A DNA stretch of 64,000 nucleotides from Salinimicrobium sp049680855 (lineage in GTDB: Bacteria; Bacteroidota; Bacteroidia; Flavobacteriales; Flavobacteriaceae), in the NCBI RefSeq assembly GCF_049680855.1, contig NZ_JBMPGS010000001.1, positions 868,001 through 932,000 on the forward strand. The letters run 5' to 3'. The position numbers and the translations under genes were made by a program. Positions 1 through 8,384 of the stretch are shown here, piece after piece; position 1 is the stretch's first letter; each line of letters begins with the position of its first letter. Below the pieces are notes generated by a model. It made no database searches and was not told where the DNA came from. It saw nothing but the letters and a program-made list of their open reading frames with translations.

Positions 1-16
1 AAAGACTTTAGACGCA

Positions 17-187
17 CTTCCGCGCCGTCACTGTCCCTTCCCTTTTTTTGTAAGCAAAATACCAACATTTGGAAGTTGAACAGACTGCATAACCGGTCGT
101 GCCTCCCTTTTATAAGTCTTTATCAATTCCAAATATTGAAAATGTATAAGCAACAAAAAAAGGTAACAGCGACGGCACTACGGGAAG
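17..187. repeat. Imperfect 34-bp inverted repeat upstream of ssb
   Basis: The arms are 17-50 and 154-187. Read on opposite strands both begin CTTCC, share a GCCGTC core and end in a T7-G run, with a few mismatches and small gaps. About 103 bp separate them. The repeat precedes the ssb block and could form a large cruciform or bind a protein. No gene is seen in 1-197, and its role is unknown. Confidence 0.4.
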
Positions 188-197
188 TAAATCTAAA

Positions 198-353
198 ATG
201 AACATTATGAAATCGTACAAGAACATCAGAAAGGAAGCGGGGCCAAAAAAACAAAAAAAGGAAAACGCTCAGGATACAATAAGTAAATCGCTTCAAAAAA
301 ATATAAACGGAAACTGCCTGAAAGGTTCAGGTAGTCTATTAAGTAATCTTTAA
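198..353 (+). CDS. Small basic hypothetical protein (51 aa)
   Basis: This is an uninterrupted 51-codon frame from ATG 198 to TAA 351-353, ending 10 bp before ssb. The product is rich in Lys and Asn with no hydrophobic segment (MNIMKSYKNIRKEAGPKKQ at its start). I do not recognise a family. The same strand and the tight spacing to ssb suggest co-transcription, but a chance frame is possible at this length. Confidence 0.35.
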   Translation: MNIMKSYKNIRKEAGPKKQKKENAQDTISKSLQKNINGNCLKGSGSLLSNL

Positions 354-363
354 TTCTTTTATT

Positions 364-720
364 ATGAGTACTATCAAAAATCACGTACAGCTAATTGGAA
401 ACGTTGGTCAGGAACCAACCATTACCAACCTCGAAAACGGTAAAAAAGTAGCCCGTTTTTCACTTGCCACCAATGAGTATTACAAAAACGACAAGGGCGA
501 AAAAGTGCAAAATACGGAATGGCATACCGTAGTCGCCTGGGGAAAAACTGCAGAAATCATTGAGAAGTATGCAGGAAAGGGTAAGGAAATTGGAGTTAGC
601 GGAAAATTGAAATCCCGTAGTTACGAGGATAACGATGGCATTAAGCGCTATGTTACCGAAGTGGAAGCCAACGAAATCCTTTTGTTAGGCGTAAAGAACG
701 GCAATAATTCAATTGAGTAA
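364..720 (+). CDS. ssb: Single-stranded DNA-binding protein
   Basis: This 118-aa protein is a single OB-fold SSB. The N-terminus (MSTIKNHVQLIGNVGQEP) and the segment around EWHTVVAWGKTAEIIEKYAGKG are typical of SSB family members. It is shorter than chromosomal SSB and lacks the long acidic C-terminal tail with a DDDLPF-type tip, as is common for SSBs on conjugative elements. It should coat the transferred single strand in the recipient or during element replication. A strong hairpin terminator follows at 730-765. The gene leads a plus-strand block with the RadC-like and mobilization genes. Confidence 0.93.
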   Translation: MSTIKNHVQLIGNVGQEPTITNLENGKKVARFSLATNEYYKNDKGEKVQNTEWHTVVAWGKTAEIIEKYAGKGKEIGVSGKLKSRSYEDNDGIKRYVTEVEANEILLLGVKNGNNSIE

Positions 721-729
721 ATTAAAAAC

Positions 730-765
730 AAAGAGGGCGGTACGGTCGAAAGTCTCGCCCTCTTT
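730..765 (+). terminator. Intrinsic terminator after ssb
   Basis: A perfect 10-bp inverted repeat (AAAGAGGGCG at 730-739, CGCCCTCTTT at 756-765) encloses a 16-nt loop just after the ssb stop. The stem ends in T residues, and a weaker T-rich stretch follows. It separates ssb from the RadC-like gene starting at 794. Confidence 0.7.
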
Positions 766-793
766 CATTATTCACCTTTTAAATCAGATCATA

Positions 794-1243
794 ATGGAAA
801 CCAAAGTTAATGAAATCGCGATAAGTTATAGTGGAAGTTTAAAAGCAAATTTGCTTCCCAAGATAACCTGTTCCCAAAGTGCTGCAGATTTAGCCTACAG
901 CCAATGGAACAAAGATACTATTGAACTGCACGAGACTTTTAAAATAATGCTGCTCAACAATGCCAATAAGGTAAAAGGAATATATGAAACCTCTAACGGA
1001 GGAATAACAGGAACTTTAGTGGATGTCCGCATCTTATTTGCCGTACTGTTAAAGAGCTTGACAACGGCAGTTATTTTGGTCCACAATCACCCGAGCGGAA
1101 CCTTGACACCGAGTGAACCCGATAAACGGCTGACCCAAAAAATTAAAAAGGCAGGGGAATTATTTGATATTAAGGTATTGGACCATTTGATCCTGATACC
1201 TGATGGAAATTATTTCAGTTTTGCAGATGAAGGAATCCTTTAA
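794..1243 (+). CDS. RadC-like JAB/JAMM domain protein
   Basis: The 149-aa product carries a JAMM metal-binding signature, HNHPSG followed ten residues later by Asp (SEPD), in its second half. This is the conserved C-terminal domain of RadC/DUF2466 proteins, which occur on many mobile elements. The helix-hairpin-helix N-terminus of full RadC is missing, as is usual for element-borne copies. An in-frame start at 713 would overlap ssb and run through the terminator hairpin, so ATG 794 is preferred. The family's exact activity is unsettled; a metal-dependent isopeptidase or nuclease-like role is only inferred from the fold. Confidence 0.88.
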   Translation: METKVNEIAISYSGSLKANLLPKITCSQSAADLAYSQWNKDTIELHETFKIMLLNNANKVKGIYETSNGGITGTLVDVRILFAVLLKSLTTAVILVHNHPSGTLTPSEPDKRLTQKIKKAGELFDIKVLDHLILIPDGNYFSFADEGIL

Positions 1244-1254
1244 ATGGAAAGCTT

Positions 1255-1452
1255 ATGATTTATCTTAATTTTTCAGACCTGACCGAAGAAGCCCAAAACC
1301 GACTTTTGGAGAATTCCAAAAAGGATGTGGAACGAAAATTTGGGAATGATATCCGCACGTACGTAAGAGAAAATTATACCTGCTTTGAGACGATGGTAGA
1401 GGAAGAAACATTGCGAAATTTATATTCCTATACTTTCATATTCAACATCTGA
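1255..1452 (+). CDS. Small acidic hypothetical protein of the ICE
   Basis: This 65-aa protein (MIYLNFSDLTEEAQNRLLEN at the start) begins 11 bp after the RadC-like gene. It is acidic, predicted mostly helical and has no membrane segment. Short proteins of this type sit beside ssb and radC on flavobacterial conjugative elements, but I know of no assigned function. A clear hairpin terminator directly follows, supporting it as the last gene of this unit. Confidence 0.6.
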   Translation: MIYLNFSDLTEEAQNRLLENSKKDVERKFGNDIRTYVRENYTCFETMVEEETLRNLYSYTFIFNI

Positions 1453-1474
1453 TTATCTAAACTTTATAGTCCAG

Positions 1475-1502
1475 CACCTCCAAATTTTTGGAGGTGTTTT
1501 TC
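1475..1502 (+). terminator. Intrinsic terminator
   Basis: The inverted repeat CACCTCC/GGAGGTG (extendable through AAA/TTT) at 1475-1496 is followed by a T-rich run. It ends the ssb/radC-like transcription block. Confidence 0.75.
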
Positions 1503-1659
1503 TGTTCAATTGTCTTCAGTTCAATAAAAATCATTATCTTTATTATGCTGAATTCCAGCATTTAATTTTACGTAGGGTTATCCATTTTTTGACTTTCGCT
1601 GATAACCGTACCCATCAAAAAAATACATAACAGGAAATTATTTCCCTGAAACTGGCAAT

Positions 1660-1882
1660 TGGCTTTTGACCAAATTGTACGGAATTTTTGTTCGCCTGTG
1701 GCGAACGAAAAGGAGTAGCAAGAGGGTAACACGCGATGCGATGTTAAGCACTCCTTTTCATTTTCAAAATGCTGATATTCAGCAACTTGAAAAAATAAAA
1801 AATTCCCGACCTTTCACAATTTGCGACAAATGCCCTGTGAACGCCCATTTTTAGGGGAGGATTTGCGACAAATCGGCCAATT
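1660..1882 (+). other. Candidate origin of transfer (oriT) upstream of the mobilization genes
   Basis: This is noncoding DNA directly upstream of bfmA with stacked inverted repeats: GTTCGCC-TGT-GGCGAAC at 1690-1706; AAAAGGAGT (1708-1716) paired with ACTCCTTTT (1750-1758) around a 33-nt segment containing CGCGATGCG; and GCTGA-TAT-TCAGC at 1771-1783. Position beside the accessory protein and relaxase genes and clustered hairpins are what oriT regions usually show. The nick site cannot be named. Short open frames here lack family features and are taken as chance. The rest of 1503-1660 shows nothing recognisable. Confidence 0.5.
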
Positions 1883-2263
1883 ATGGACTCATTTATCGGC
1901 ATCAGGTTCAAAAAGGAAACGGCAAAACGTTTTCAGGAATTTTCAAGGACACACTTCAAATCGCACACCGAGGCAATGGCAACAATGCTCGATTTTTTCT
2001 TCTACAACGAAATTTCCCCAAAGGAAAAATTGGGGCCTACGGGAAGGACAATCGAAGCTTCTTTAAAGAAACGTATAAATGCGGTGATTGCCATTATGAG
2101 GGATATGGAAAAGAGCCAGACCAAACCCACCGTCGCAATGTTGGAATCCCTTTTTCAAACCGAAGAACCTAAAAAGAAACCGTTGATTTTGGAAAAGAAA
2201 ATTATTGAAGAGAAGAAGGAGGTACGTTTTCAGGAAAAGCAAAATAATAAGAATGAACTGTAA
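1883..2263 (+). CDS. BfmA/BtgA-like mobilization accessory protein
   Basis: This 126-aa protein begins with a ribbon-helix-helix-like segment (FIGIRFKKETAKRFQEFSRT), then a helical region and a Lys/Glu-rich tail. This matches the BfmA/BtgA accessory proteins of Bacteroidota mobilization modules, which bind oriT DNA and help the relaxase form the relaxosome. It lies between the candidate oriT and the relaxase gene, 11 bp before the latter. An RHH DNA-binding role is inferred from the N-terminal pattern and the position. Confidence 0.8.
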   Translation: MDSFIGIRFKKETAKRFQEFSRTHFKSHTEAMATMLDFFFYNEISPKEKLGPTGRTIEASLKKRINAVIAIMRDMEKSQTKPTVAMLESLFQTEEPKKKPLILEKKIIEEKKEVRFQEKQNNKNEL

Positions 2264-2274
2264 ATTTTTGAGCT

Positions 2275-3327
2275 ATGTACATTACCATCACACCTCAAAA
2301 ATTAGGGAACAATTACTCGCAAAGTTCAGCGGATTTTGTGGGCTACCTGGAGAAGGAAAACCAGGATCTGGAACAGGGAGCCCTGCCTGCCGGCAAGGCA
2401 GGTATGGAACATTTTTTCAATCAATATGATGTTGAAATATCAGCGGATGAAGTTGTAAAGGAAATTGATGGAAATGGTGCCAAACTCAAAAAGACAGAAC
2501 CGAAATTCTATTCGATTACGGTCAGCCCTTCCAAATACGAACTGAACCGGTTACAGAACAACAGCGAGGATCTAAAAAGATACACCCGAGAACTGATGAA
2601 GGACTACGTGGCTACCTTCAATCGGGAAATCAACGGAAGACCGATTAGCATCGATGATATTAAATATTACGCCAAAATAGAACACCAACGAACTTTTAAG
2701 GGAACGGACTGGCAGATTAGGGAAAACCAACCCTTTGCTACCAAAATATTGCAGCTCAAAACAGAAATCAGAAACATTAAAGAGGGGCGAGCTGAAGGCA
2801 ATATCAAACTATTGCAGAATAAAATTGACCGATTGGAAAAGGAAGCTCCGCACCAACAGGACGGGAAGCGAATTGTCCAGGGGATGCCAAAGGCAGGAAA
2901 TCAAAGCCATATCCATATCATCGTAAGCAGAAAGGATGCATCCAATACTTTCAGTCTTTCTCCTGGGAGCAAGCATAAGGCCTCGGAAGTCCAGATGCAT
3001 GGTAAGAATGTAAAACGGGGCTTTGACCGTGATCAATTTTTTGACCGGGCAGAAAAGACCTTTGACAGGACTTTTGTCTATCAAAGAAACTTTGCCGAGA
3101 CCTATAAGGCCCGAAAGGATTTCATCAAAAATCCTAAAATATATTTTGCATCGCTGATGAAATTGCCCACCAATGAAAGGGCGATTGCTTTTAAAATTAT
3201 GAAGGAAAGTGGTGTTCCAATGCTACCAAGTATTCCGGTTACACAGGCACAACTGGCAATGAAAGTATTCAACCGCCTGCGCCGTGGTGTGGAAGTGGCT
3301 ATTAAATCAAGTTCAATAGGTATCTAA
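2275..3327 (+). CDS. mobB: Relaxase, MobB/DUF5712 family
   Basis: The 350-aa protein is a Bacteroidota MobB-type relaxase (DUF5712). The metal-ligand motif HIHIIVSRKD, around residue 212, supplies the His-x-His of the relaxase active site. It is expected to nick oriT, bind the 5' end and pilot the strand with the coupling protein encoded downstream. The region YSQSSADFVGYLEKENQ near the N-terminus is typical of the family. Oddity: residues about 36-44 (GALPAGKAG) are encoded by a GC-rich palindrome (2382-2402) that looks inserted in frame within the segment between DLEQ and MEHFF. Confidence 0.85.
   Translation: MYITITPQKLGNNYSQSSADFVGYLEKENQDLEQGALPAGKAGMEHFFNQYDVEISADEVVKEIDGNGAKLKKTEPKFYSITVSPSKYELNRLQNNSEDLKRYTRELMKDYVATFNREINGRPISIDDIKYYAKIEHQRTFKGTDWQIRENQPFATKILQLKTEIRNIKEGRAEGNIKLLQNKIDRLEKEAPHQQDGKRIVQGMPKAGNQSHIHIIVSRKDASNTFSLSPGSKHKASEVQMHGKNVKRGFDRDQFFDRAEKTFDRTFVYQRNFAETYKARKDFIKNPKIYFASLMKLPTNERAIAFKIMKESGVPMLPSIPVTQAQLAMKVFNRLRRGVEVAIKSSSIGI
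2382..2402. repeat. GC-rich mini-palindrome inserted in frame in mobB
   Basis: The arms CCTGCCT (2382-2388) and AGGCAGG (2396-2402) flank a GCCGGCA core. The translation is LPAGKAG-like. I recall similar GC-rich palindromes that translate to PAGKAG/PACRQAG peptides inside unrelated Bacteroidota and candidate-phyla proteins, so this reads as a small mobile repeat tolerated in frame. No second copy was found in the window. Confidence 0.6.
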
Positions 3328-3337
3328 AGGAAAAACA

Positions 3338-4921
3338 ATGATGCAACTAACCAATCCCCTACATATACTCTTAATTATCGTTTTGACAGCTTCAGTATTT
3401 TATGGACTATATCGGATTTCCAAATATGCCTTTTTCATAAATACTGTGCTGCTTTTGGGACTGATAGCCTATTTGTATTATCCGCATAATACGATAAAAG
3501 CACTACTTTATTTAGGTTGTCCTTTATTGTTGGTCAATACGGTATTTTACGTTTTTCTGCATAAACCGGATTTAAAGCAAAATACCTCTGAAAAATATCG
3601 GGTAACTTTTAAAACAGACAAGAAAAGTTTTAAAATTGAAAACATCAAACGTGGTGCATCCATTATTGGGTCTGCCGGAAGTGGAAAAACCGAAAGCGTC
3701 GTTTACGGATTTTTAAAACATTTCCAGGAACATGATTTCTGTGGGGTTATTCACGATTATAAGGATTTTGAACTTACCGAAATGGCGTACCCGTTATTTA
3801 AAAATTCGGATATTCCTTTTCGTATAATCTCCTTTGACAAAATTATTCATAGGGTAAACCCCATTGCACCCCGGTATCTCGAAAACGAAGAAAGTGTAAA
3901 TGAAATTTCCCGGGTACTTATTGAAAATCTTCTGGAACAGCGGGAATCGGGAACCACGGGAACCTCGAAATTTTTTAACGATGCAGCTGAAGGTTTGATA
4001 GGCGGATTGATTTGGAAACTGAAAACATCCTATCCTAAATTCTGCACCTTACCCCATCTAATCGCCATCTATCAATATTTGGATACGGATAGTCTCATAA
4101 AGTTTTTAGAGACCAATACCACCTCCAGAGCCATGGCAGATGCTTTCATTAGCGGCAAAGATTCCGAAAGACAGACCGCAGGAGTGAAAAGTACCCTGGC
4201 CAATGCTCTGAAACGCATAAGCACACAAAATATTTTTATGGCCCTTTCTGCAGATGAAGTGCCATTAAATATTAATAATCCGGAAAATCCTGCTGTGATT
4301 TCAGTAGTGAACAATCCTAAATTTGAGACCTCTTATTCACCTGTGATTGCCACTATAATCCACACGATTATAAAGCAAATGAGTGTGCGTAACTCAAATT
4401 CTTCCTTTCTTTTAATGGAAGAAGCACCAACCATTCGGTTGTTAAATATGCACCGCATTCCGGCGACATTAAGAAGTTATGATATAGCAACTGTTTATGT
4501 AATGCAGGACAAGATTCAGAATGATATGATGTATGGTGATAAGGCCAGTAAAGCTATTTTAAGTAACCTTTCATATCAGTTCTTTGGGAAGGTCAATGAC
4601 CCGGACACCGCTAAATATTATGAACGCTTTTTTGAGATCGTCAAAAAGGAAACAACCAGTATCAACCGTGGTTACAGTCTTGATTTTGATACTCGCATTA
4701 CCACCGGGGAACGGGAAATCCCAAAAATACGGGCTGATGCCTTTTTCCGATTAAGGCAGGGGGAATTTATTACCTATGCGGATGGGGAGGATAAAAAGGT
4801 ACAGTTTAAGTTATCAGAAATTGAAAGGGAGCTTCCACAAGAGACAAAGATGTTTGCCAAAGCTGATTTAGAAGCTAACTTTGACAGGATCTATGGTGAA
4901 GCAAGATCTATTTTTGATTAA
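3338..4921 (+). CDS. Type IV coupling protein (VirD4/TraG-like ATPase)
   Basis: The 527-aa protein has two to three N-terminal membrane segments (about residues 7-70), then a Walker A motif (GSAGSGKTES, about 111-121) and a Walker B-like LLMEEAP near 358. This is the layout of VirD4-type coupling proteins, the hexameric inner-membrane ATPases that connect the relaxosome to the type IV channel. It lies 10 bp after mobB, after AAGGAAAAAC, a plausible ribosome-binding region. The tra operon it would serve lies downstream on the opposite strand. Confidence 0.88.
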   Translation: MMQLTNPLHILLIIVLTASVFYGLYRISKYAFFINTVLLLGLIAYLYYPHNTIKALLYLGCPLLLVNTVFYVFLHKPDLKQNTSEKYRVTFKTDKKSFKIENIKRGASIIGSAGSGKTESVVYGFLKHFQEHDFCGVIHDYKDFELTEMAYPLFKNSDIPFRIISFDKIIHRVNPIAPRYLENEESVNEISRVLIENLLEQRESGTTGTSKFFNDAAEGLIGGLIWKLKTSYPKFCTLPHLIAIYQYLDTDSLIKFLETNTTSRAMADAFISGKDSERQTAGVKSTLANALKRISTQNIFMALSADEVPLNINNPENPAVISVVNNPKFETSYSPVIATIIHTIIKQMSVRNSNSSFLLMEEAPTIRLLNMHRIPATLRSYDIATVYVMQDKIQNDMMYGDKASKAILSNLSYQFFGKVNDPDTAKYYERFFEIVKKETTSINRGYSLDFDTRITTGEREIPKIRADAFFRLRQGEFITYADGEDKKVQFKLSEIERELPQETKMFAKADLEANFDRIYGEARSIFD

Positions 4922-5034
4922 AAAAATAACCCAAAATTATCTAGCTTAATGAGAAGACAGTAGATTTGATGATTGTATTGTGGATAAGTGCGAAAAAATT
5001 ATTACAAGGTTTTTATATTCGGTAATTTTACAAG

Positions 5035-5556
5035 ATGTTTTATAGAAGAAAAATAGTTTTTGCGTTGTTGGAGAAGTTCAAAGAAGGATTGGAAAGTACA
5101 CGTCTTCAGAAACTTATGTTTTTGTTGACTCAAATGCAAAAAGAACCCGACTACGAATTTATGCCTTATAGATTTGGTTGTTATTCTTATTCTTTAAAAG
5201 CGGATCTTGTTGCAATGGTTAAGCATAACTGGTTGGTTACAGCCGAAAAAAGTTATACTCTTAATATCAATAAGAATTACTATAAGGAGTTGAAAGCAAG
5301 CGACCAAGAACTTGTCAATGAAACTTTTGAACTTTACGGTAAAATGAATACAGAGGTGATTACAAAACATACTTACCTCAATTTTCCTTACTATGCCACT
5401 AAGAGTGTAATAGCCGAAAAAATTCTTCCTGAGAAATTTTTTGAAAAAGCTTTGTCAGCGCGTGCTATTGAGGAAAGTACAGTTTTATTTACAATCGGTT
5501 ATCAGGGTATATCGCTTGAAGAATATTTAAACAGATTAATAAGGTCGGATTTCTAA
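5035..5556 (+). pseudogene. Truncated DUF488-type two-domain protein
   Basis: The 173-codon frame opens with a helical segment (MFYRRKIVFALLEKF...LQKLMFLLTQM) like the N-terminal domain of roughly 300-aa flavobacterial DUF488 proteins. Near residue 152 it enters DUF488 itself (LFTIGYQGISLEEYLNRLI), then stops after only about 20 residues of that domain. I see no continuation in other frames before 5645. It is therefore probably a 3'-truncated gene at a recombination junction next to the convergent tra operon. The N-terminal part could still be expressed as a free protein. Confidence 0.65.
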
Positions 5557-5644
5557 TTCCATAAAGTGGAGGGTTTCTAATATTTAGGTCCACTAATGTA
5601 ATTTAAAATCATAGCAATCGAAAATCGGATAGCAAAGGTTAAAA

Positions 5645-6007
5645 TTAAAAAGGCACTTCCTCCCGTGGTTTCTGCTCTGTTACCTTCCACTGCCCATCTT
5701 CTTTAACCAATTTGAATACGCTCGGTTTTTCTTCGAACGAAGTGGAATAGCGAACCCAGGCTGCGTCACCATCAATGGTATCCTCAATGACTGCAAAATT
5801 GATTTCGGAGCTTTCATTTTCTGCAAACAATCCCTGGAGGCTTGATAAAATAGCATAACTTTCGGTGGTTGTGTGTTTTTCCAGGGTAGCAGTGTCGTTG
5901 TGGTAAAAACTTTCCGCAACAATTTTTGCAGTTTCGGTATGGGTCATTTCTTTATCACTACACGCTACCAGGGCTATAATGACAGAAAATAGAAGAACTT
6001 TTTTCAT
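5645..6007 (-). CDS. Small lipoprotein at the end of the tra operon
   Basis: The 120-aa product has a lipoprotein signal peptide ending in the lipobox LVAC (Cys about 16), then a small fold resembling DUF4878/NTF2-like lipoproteins (TAKIVAESFYHNDTATLEKH...DGQWKVTEQ). It follows traN by 7 bp. It occupies the place where traO is often found, but it is smaller and not recognisably TraO. A role in surface exclusion or channel assembly is possible; nothing in the sequence proves it. Confidence 0.75.
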   Translation of the reverse strand: MKKVLLFSVIIALVACSDKEMTHTETAKIVAESFYHNDTATLEKHTTTESYAILSSLQGLFAENESSEINFAVIEDTIDGDAAWVRYSTSFEEKPSVFKLVKEDGQWKVTEQKPREEVPF

Positions 6008-6014
6008 GACATTT

Positions 6015-6854
6015 TTAATTAGGGTTATTGATATATTTATGTGGTACTTTTAATTTAATATTTCTCCCACCGTTTTTTTCGCTCAGTTCAAGAATGACCC
6101 TGCGGTCATCTCCCAAAGAAAATTTAGGTAGCACATAGACCATTTTTTCTGTTTCACCTTCTTTTATTCTAGCGGGCATACCATATCTAAATACAGGTTC
6201 TTGATAAATGGTCTGGGAGGATTTCCTTTTTCCTTTTTGCCTGGTCTCAATTCCGAAATTCAGGAAATTCACATCATAATCCAGGGATGATTTGTTTTCG
6301 ATCTGGATAACGAAATAGAGCTCTTCTTTATCAAATACTATATTTTCAACGCTTAACACAATATTCTGATCTCGCTTTTTTAATCGTCCTATTCTTTGTG
6401 TTCGATTAACCAGAAAGGAACAAAATTTGTCATAATAGTAGGTCTTGTCCCTTTCTTTAAGCTCTTCCTTATTTACCTCCGATTCATCAATGACCACAGG
6501 CTTTTCATTGCCGATAGTATCAGATGTTAAAACAAAATAATTCAGCTGATTAAGCTGTTCCTTATACTTTACAATATACGAAAAAACCGAACCATTTGAA
6601 CTGACTACCAGAAGATTACTTTCTTTTCCAGGCGTGGCCTGTAAGAGTCCGAAATGTTGTTCCGCTTCCCGGTTATAAGTAAAAACAAAATTGTCAGAAC
6701 CTGTTATTCCCTGCCGTATAGGTTTCGGAAAGAACAGGGCCACATTTTTTTGGTCATTTGCAAAAATGGTGTCGAGGATTTTTCTTTCTTGAGCCAAACA
6801 AGGACGAAATGCAAAAGAGGTGAAAAACAGGAGGAATAAAATATTAGTTTTCAT
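6015..6854 (-). CDS. traN: Conjugative transposon protein TraN (DUF4138)
   Basis: The 279-aa product has an N-terminal signal peptide ending near CLAQ and a beta-rich body, matching TraN (DUF4138) of Bacteroides-type conjugation systems. TraN is thought to act as the periplasmic/outer-membrane VirB9-like part of the channel. The start overlaps the end of traM by 4 bp (ATGA arrangement), indicating translational coupling. The C-terminal half (LYFVIQIENKSSLDYDVNFL) is the characteristic part. Confidence 0.87.
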   Translation of the reverse strand: MKTNILFLLFFTSFAFRPCLAQERKILDTIFANDQKNVALFFPKPIRQGITGSDNFVFTYNREAEQHFGLLQATPGKESNLLVVSSNGSVFSYIVKYKEQLNQLNYFVLTSDTIGNEKPVVIDESEVNKEELKERDKTYYYDKFCSFLVNRTQRIGRLKKRDQNIVLSVENIVFDKEELYFVIQIENKSSLDYDVNFLNFGIETRQKGKRKSSQTIYQEPVFRYGMPARIKEGETEKMVYVLPKFSLGDDRRVILELSEKNGGRNIKLKVPHKYINNPN

Positions 6855-7780
6855 AGTTCAGATTTTAAAATTAGTTTGTAATCATTAAGGACGGTTACTT
6901 TGACGTTCCGGTTATTGCGCCTAAGAACCTTGGTTATTCCACTAATTTGTGGCACACTTGGAATATTTATGTCCTGTATGATATCATCCAGAACCTCACT
7001 GGTTGCCTCAGCCCGGAAACTGTTTACCACATAAATACCTTCGCTGCCATCCTGGAGGTCGAAAGCCTTCAGGTTTACCGGATGATGGTCTATATTTTTA
7101 ACTTCGACCAATGTCCTGTTAGGTTTAAAATTGATAAAGCCATAGACAATAGTATTTTTAGGAATCCATTGATCATTGATCTTAGCTGTCGATGTCAGGC
7201 GCATTCGGAGGCGAGAATTGGTCTTTACGACCTGGTTCCCATCGACCACAGCATATACAACCGAATGGCTATCCGCTGCAACAAGCCTATTGTCTGAAGT
7301 AGGGGAGGAGGCAAAGAACAGTTGATGCTCCAGTCCCATTTCCTTAGCTTCAATTTTATGTTCCTGCTTTATCTCCTCAATTTCTAATTGAGGAGTGGGA
7401 GTGGAAAGCTTTTGTTCTGGCGTGAATTCCTGGTCTATTCCTTCTGAATATTTTATACGTCCAGATTCATAGATACTGTCAACAATCCTTTCCTTTTCCT
7501 TTTCGGTTAATTCTCTGTCATAGAAACCCAGGGAATCTATCAGCTTCTCATCGTAAATACTGGGAGCATTGGTTTCCCGTACTTCCCTCAAATCATTTAT
7601 AGCATCAAGTTTGGAATCGTATTCCTTTGATTCCTGTTCCAGTTCAGGAACCAAAGTTTGTTTCAAATTTTGGCTCTCACTTTCGTCATCGCCCATAATC
7701 ATTAGCGAATAGGAAATTAGAAATAGGAGTATTACTGCGATTACAGCCCCAAACACTATTTTATTCTTTTCAATTTTCAT
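6851..7780 (-). CDS. traM: Conjugative transposon protein TraM (VirB10-like)
   Basis: This 309-aa protein has a short cytoplasmic N-terminus, one membrane helix (about residues 8-28), a long charged helical region with Gln/Glu/Lys, and a beta-rich C-terminal domain (VYAVVDGNQVVKTNSRLRMRL...IVYGFINFKPNRTLVEV). This is the TraM/VirB10-like layout, spanning from the inner membrane to the outer-membrane core. It overlaps traK by 11 bp and traN by 4 bp. No traL gene lies between traK and traM, unlike the CTnDOT order. Confidence 0.87.
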   Translation of the reverse strand: MKIEKNKIVFGAVIAVILLFLISYSLMIMGDDESESQNLKQTLVPELEQESKEYDSKLDAINDLREVRETNAPSIYDEKLIDSLGFYDRELTEKEKERIVDSIYESGRIKYSEGIDQEFTPEQKLSTPTPQLEIEEIKQEHKIEAKEMGLEHQLFFASSPTSDNRLVAADSHSVVYAVVDGNQVVKTNSRLRMRLTSTAKINDQWIPKNTIVYGFINFKPNRTLVEVKNIDHHPVNLKAFDLQDGSEGIYVVNSFRAEATSEVLDDIIQDINIPSVPQISGITKVLRRNNRNVKVTVLNDYKLILKSEL

Positions 7781-8384
7781 TATTTAGTTTCTTTAAAGTG
7801 TTTTCAAAGTAATTAGTGATAAGCAACCCGTGAGGGTTGTTGGGAAAGTTCCGGTCTACAGTGATCAAGTTTCCTGTGGAAACCAGCTCATAAGTATCGA
7901 TTACAGATCCGCGGTTGATTTCAAAAATGGTAGTGCTTTTAAAGCTGTAAGTTCCTGCTTGTTCGGCTACCTCAGAATTTATACTAAGTACCTTTTGCAC
8001 CAGGGAATATTGAATCAACCTGTTGTAAACACCATCAGCTTTCTTCTGCCGGTATAGGTTGTCGACAGAGCTGTTTCCCAGCCAAAGCGCTTTTTCCAGG
8101 TTTTTTTCATAATTGCTGGCATCGATGTTATAGAAGTAATTATGAAACAACTCCAAATGTGCCAGTGCTTCCACCCTGAAGTTTTCTTTTTGGGAAACCA
8201 GTTTTAACGGGATTACCTCTCCGTTTGTATTAACCGCAAAGGCACTGTTCAGTGCTCTTTTATGAATTGAAAATGCTATCCATCCTGAAAAGATGCTCGA
8301 AGAGAATGCGCAAATAACTACAGCAATAACTACAAACCTATTTAGCTTTAACACGGCACATATATTTTGATAAGGTGTTTTCAT
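7770..8384 (-). CDS. traK: Conjugative transposon protein TraK (VirB8-like)
   Basis: The 204-aa protein has one N-terminal membrane helix (about residues 17-38, after a short cytoplasmic stretch) and a periplasmic alpha/beta domain, as in TraK, the VirB8-like assembly factor of Bacteroidota conjugation systems. It overlaps traJ by 4 bp upstream and traM by 11 bp downstream, showing a tightly coupled operon. Motif-level residues are not diagnostic, so the assignment rests on layout, size and operon order. Confidence 0.87.
   Translation of the reverse strand: MKTPYQNICAVLKLNRFVVIAVVICAFSSSIFSGWIAFSIHKRALNSAFAVNTNGEVIPLKLVSQKENFRVEALAHLELFHNYFYNIDASNYEKNLEKALWLGNSSVDNLYRQKKADGVYNRLIQYSLVQKVLSINSEVAEQAGTYSFKSTTIFEINRGSVIDTYELVSTGNLITVDRNFPNNPHGLLITNYFENTLKKLNNEN

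Noticed and set aside
713..793. Upstream in-frame extension of the RadC-like gene
   Set aside because: It would start inside ssb and run through a strong terminator hairpin; family homology begins after ATG 794.
6947..7297. Plus-strand 116-codon frame inside traM
   Set aside because: It is antisense to a well-supported tra gene and has no family features; a shadow frame.
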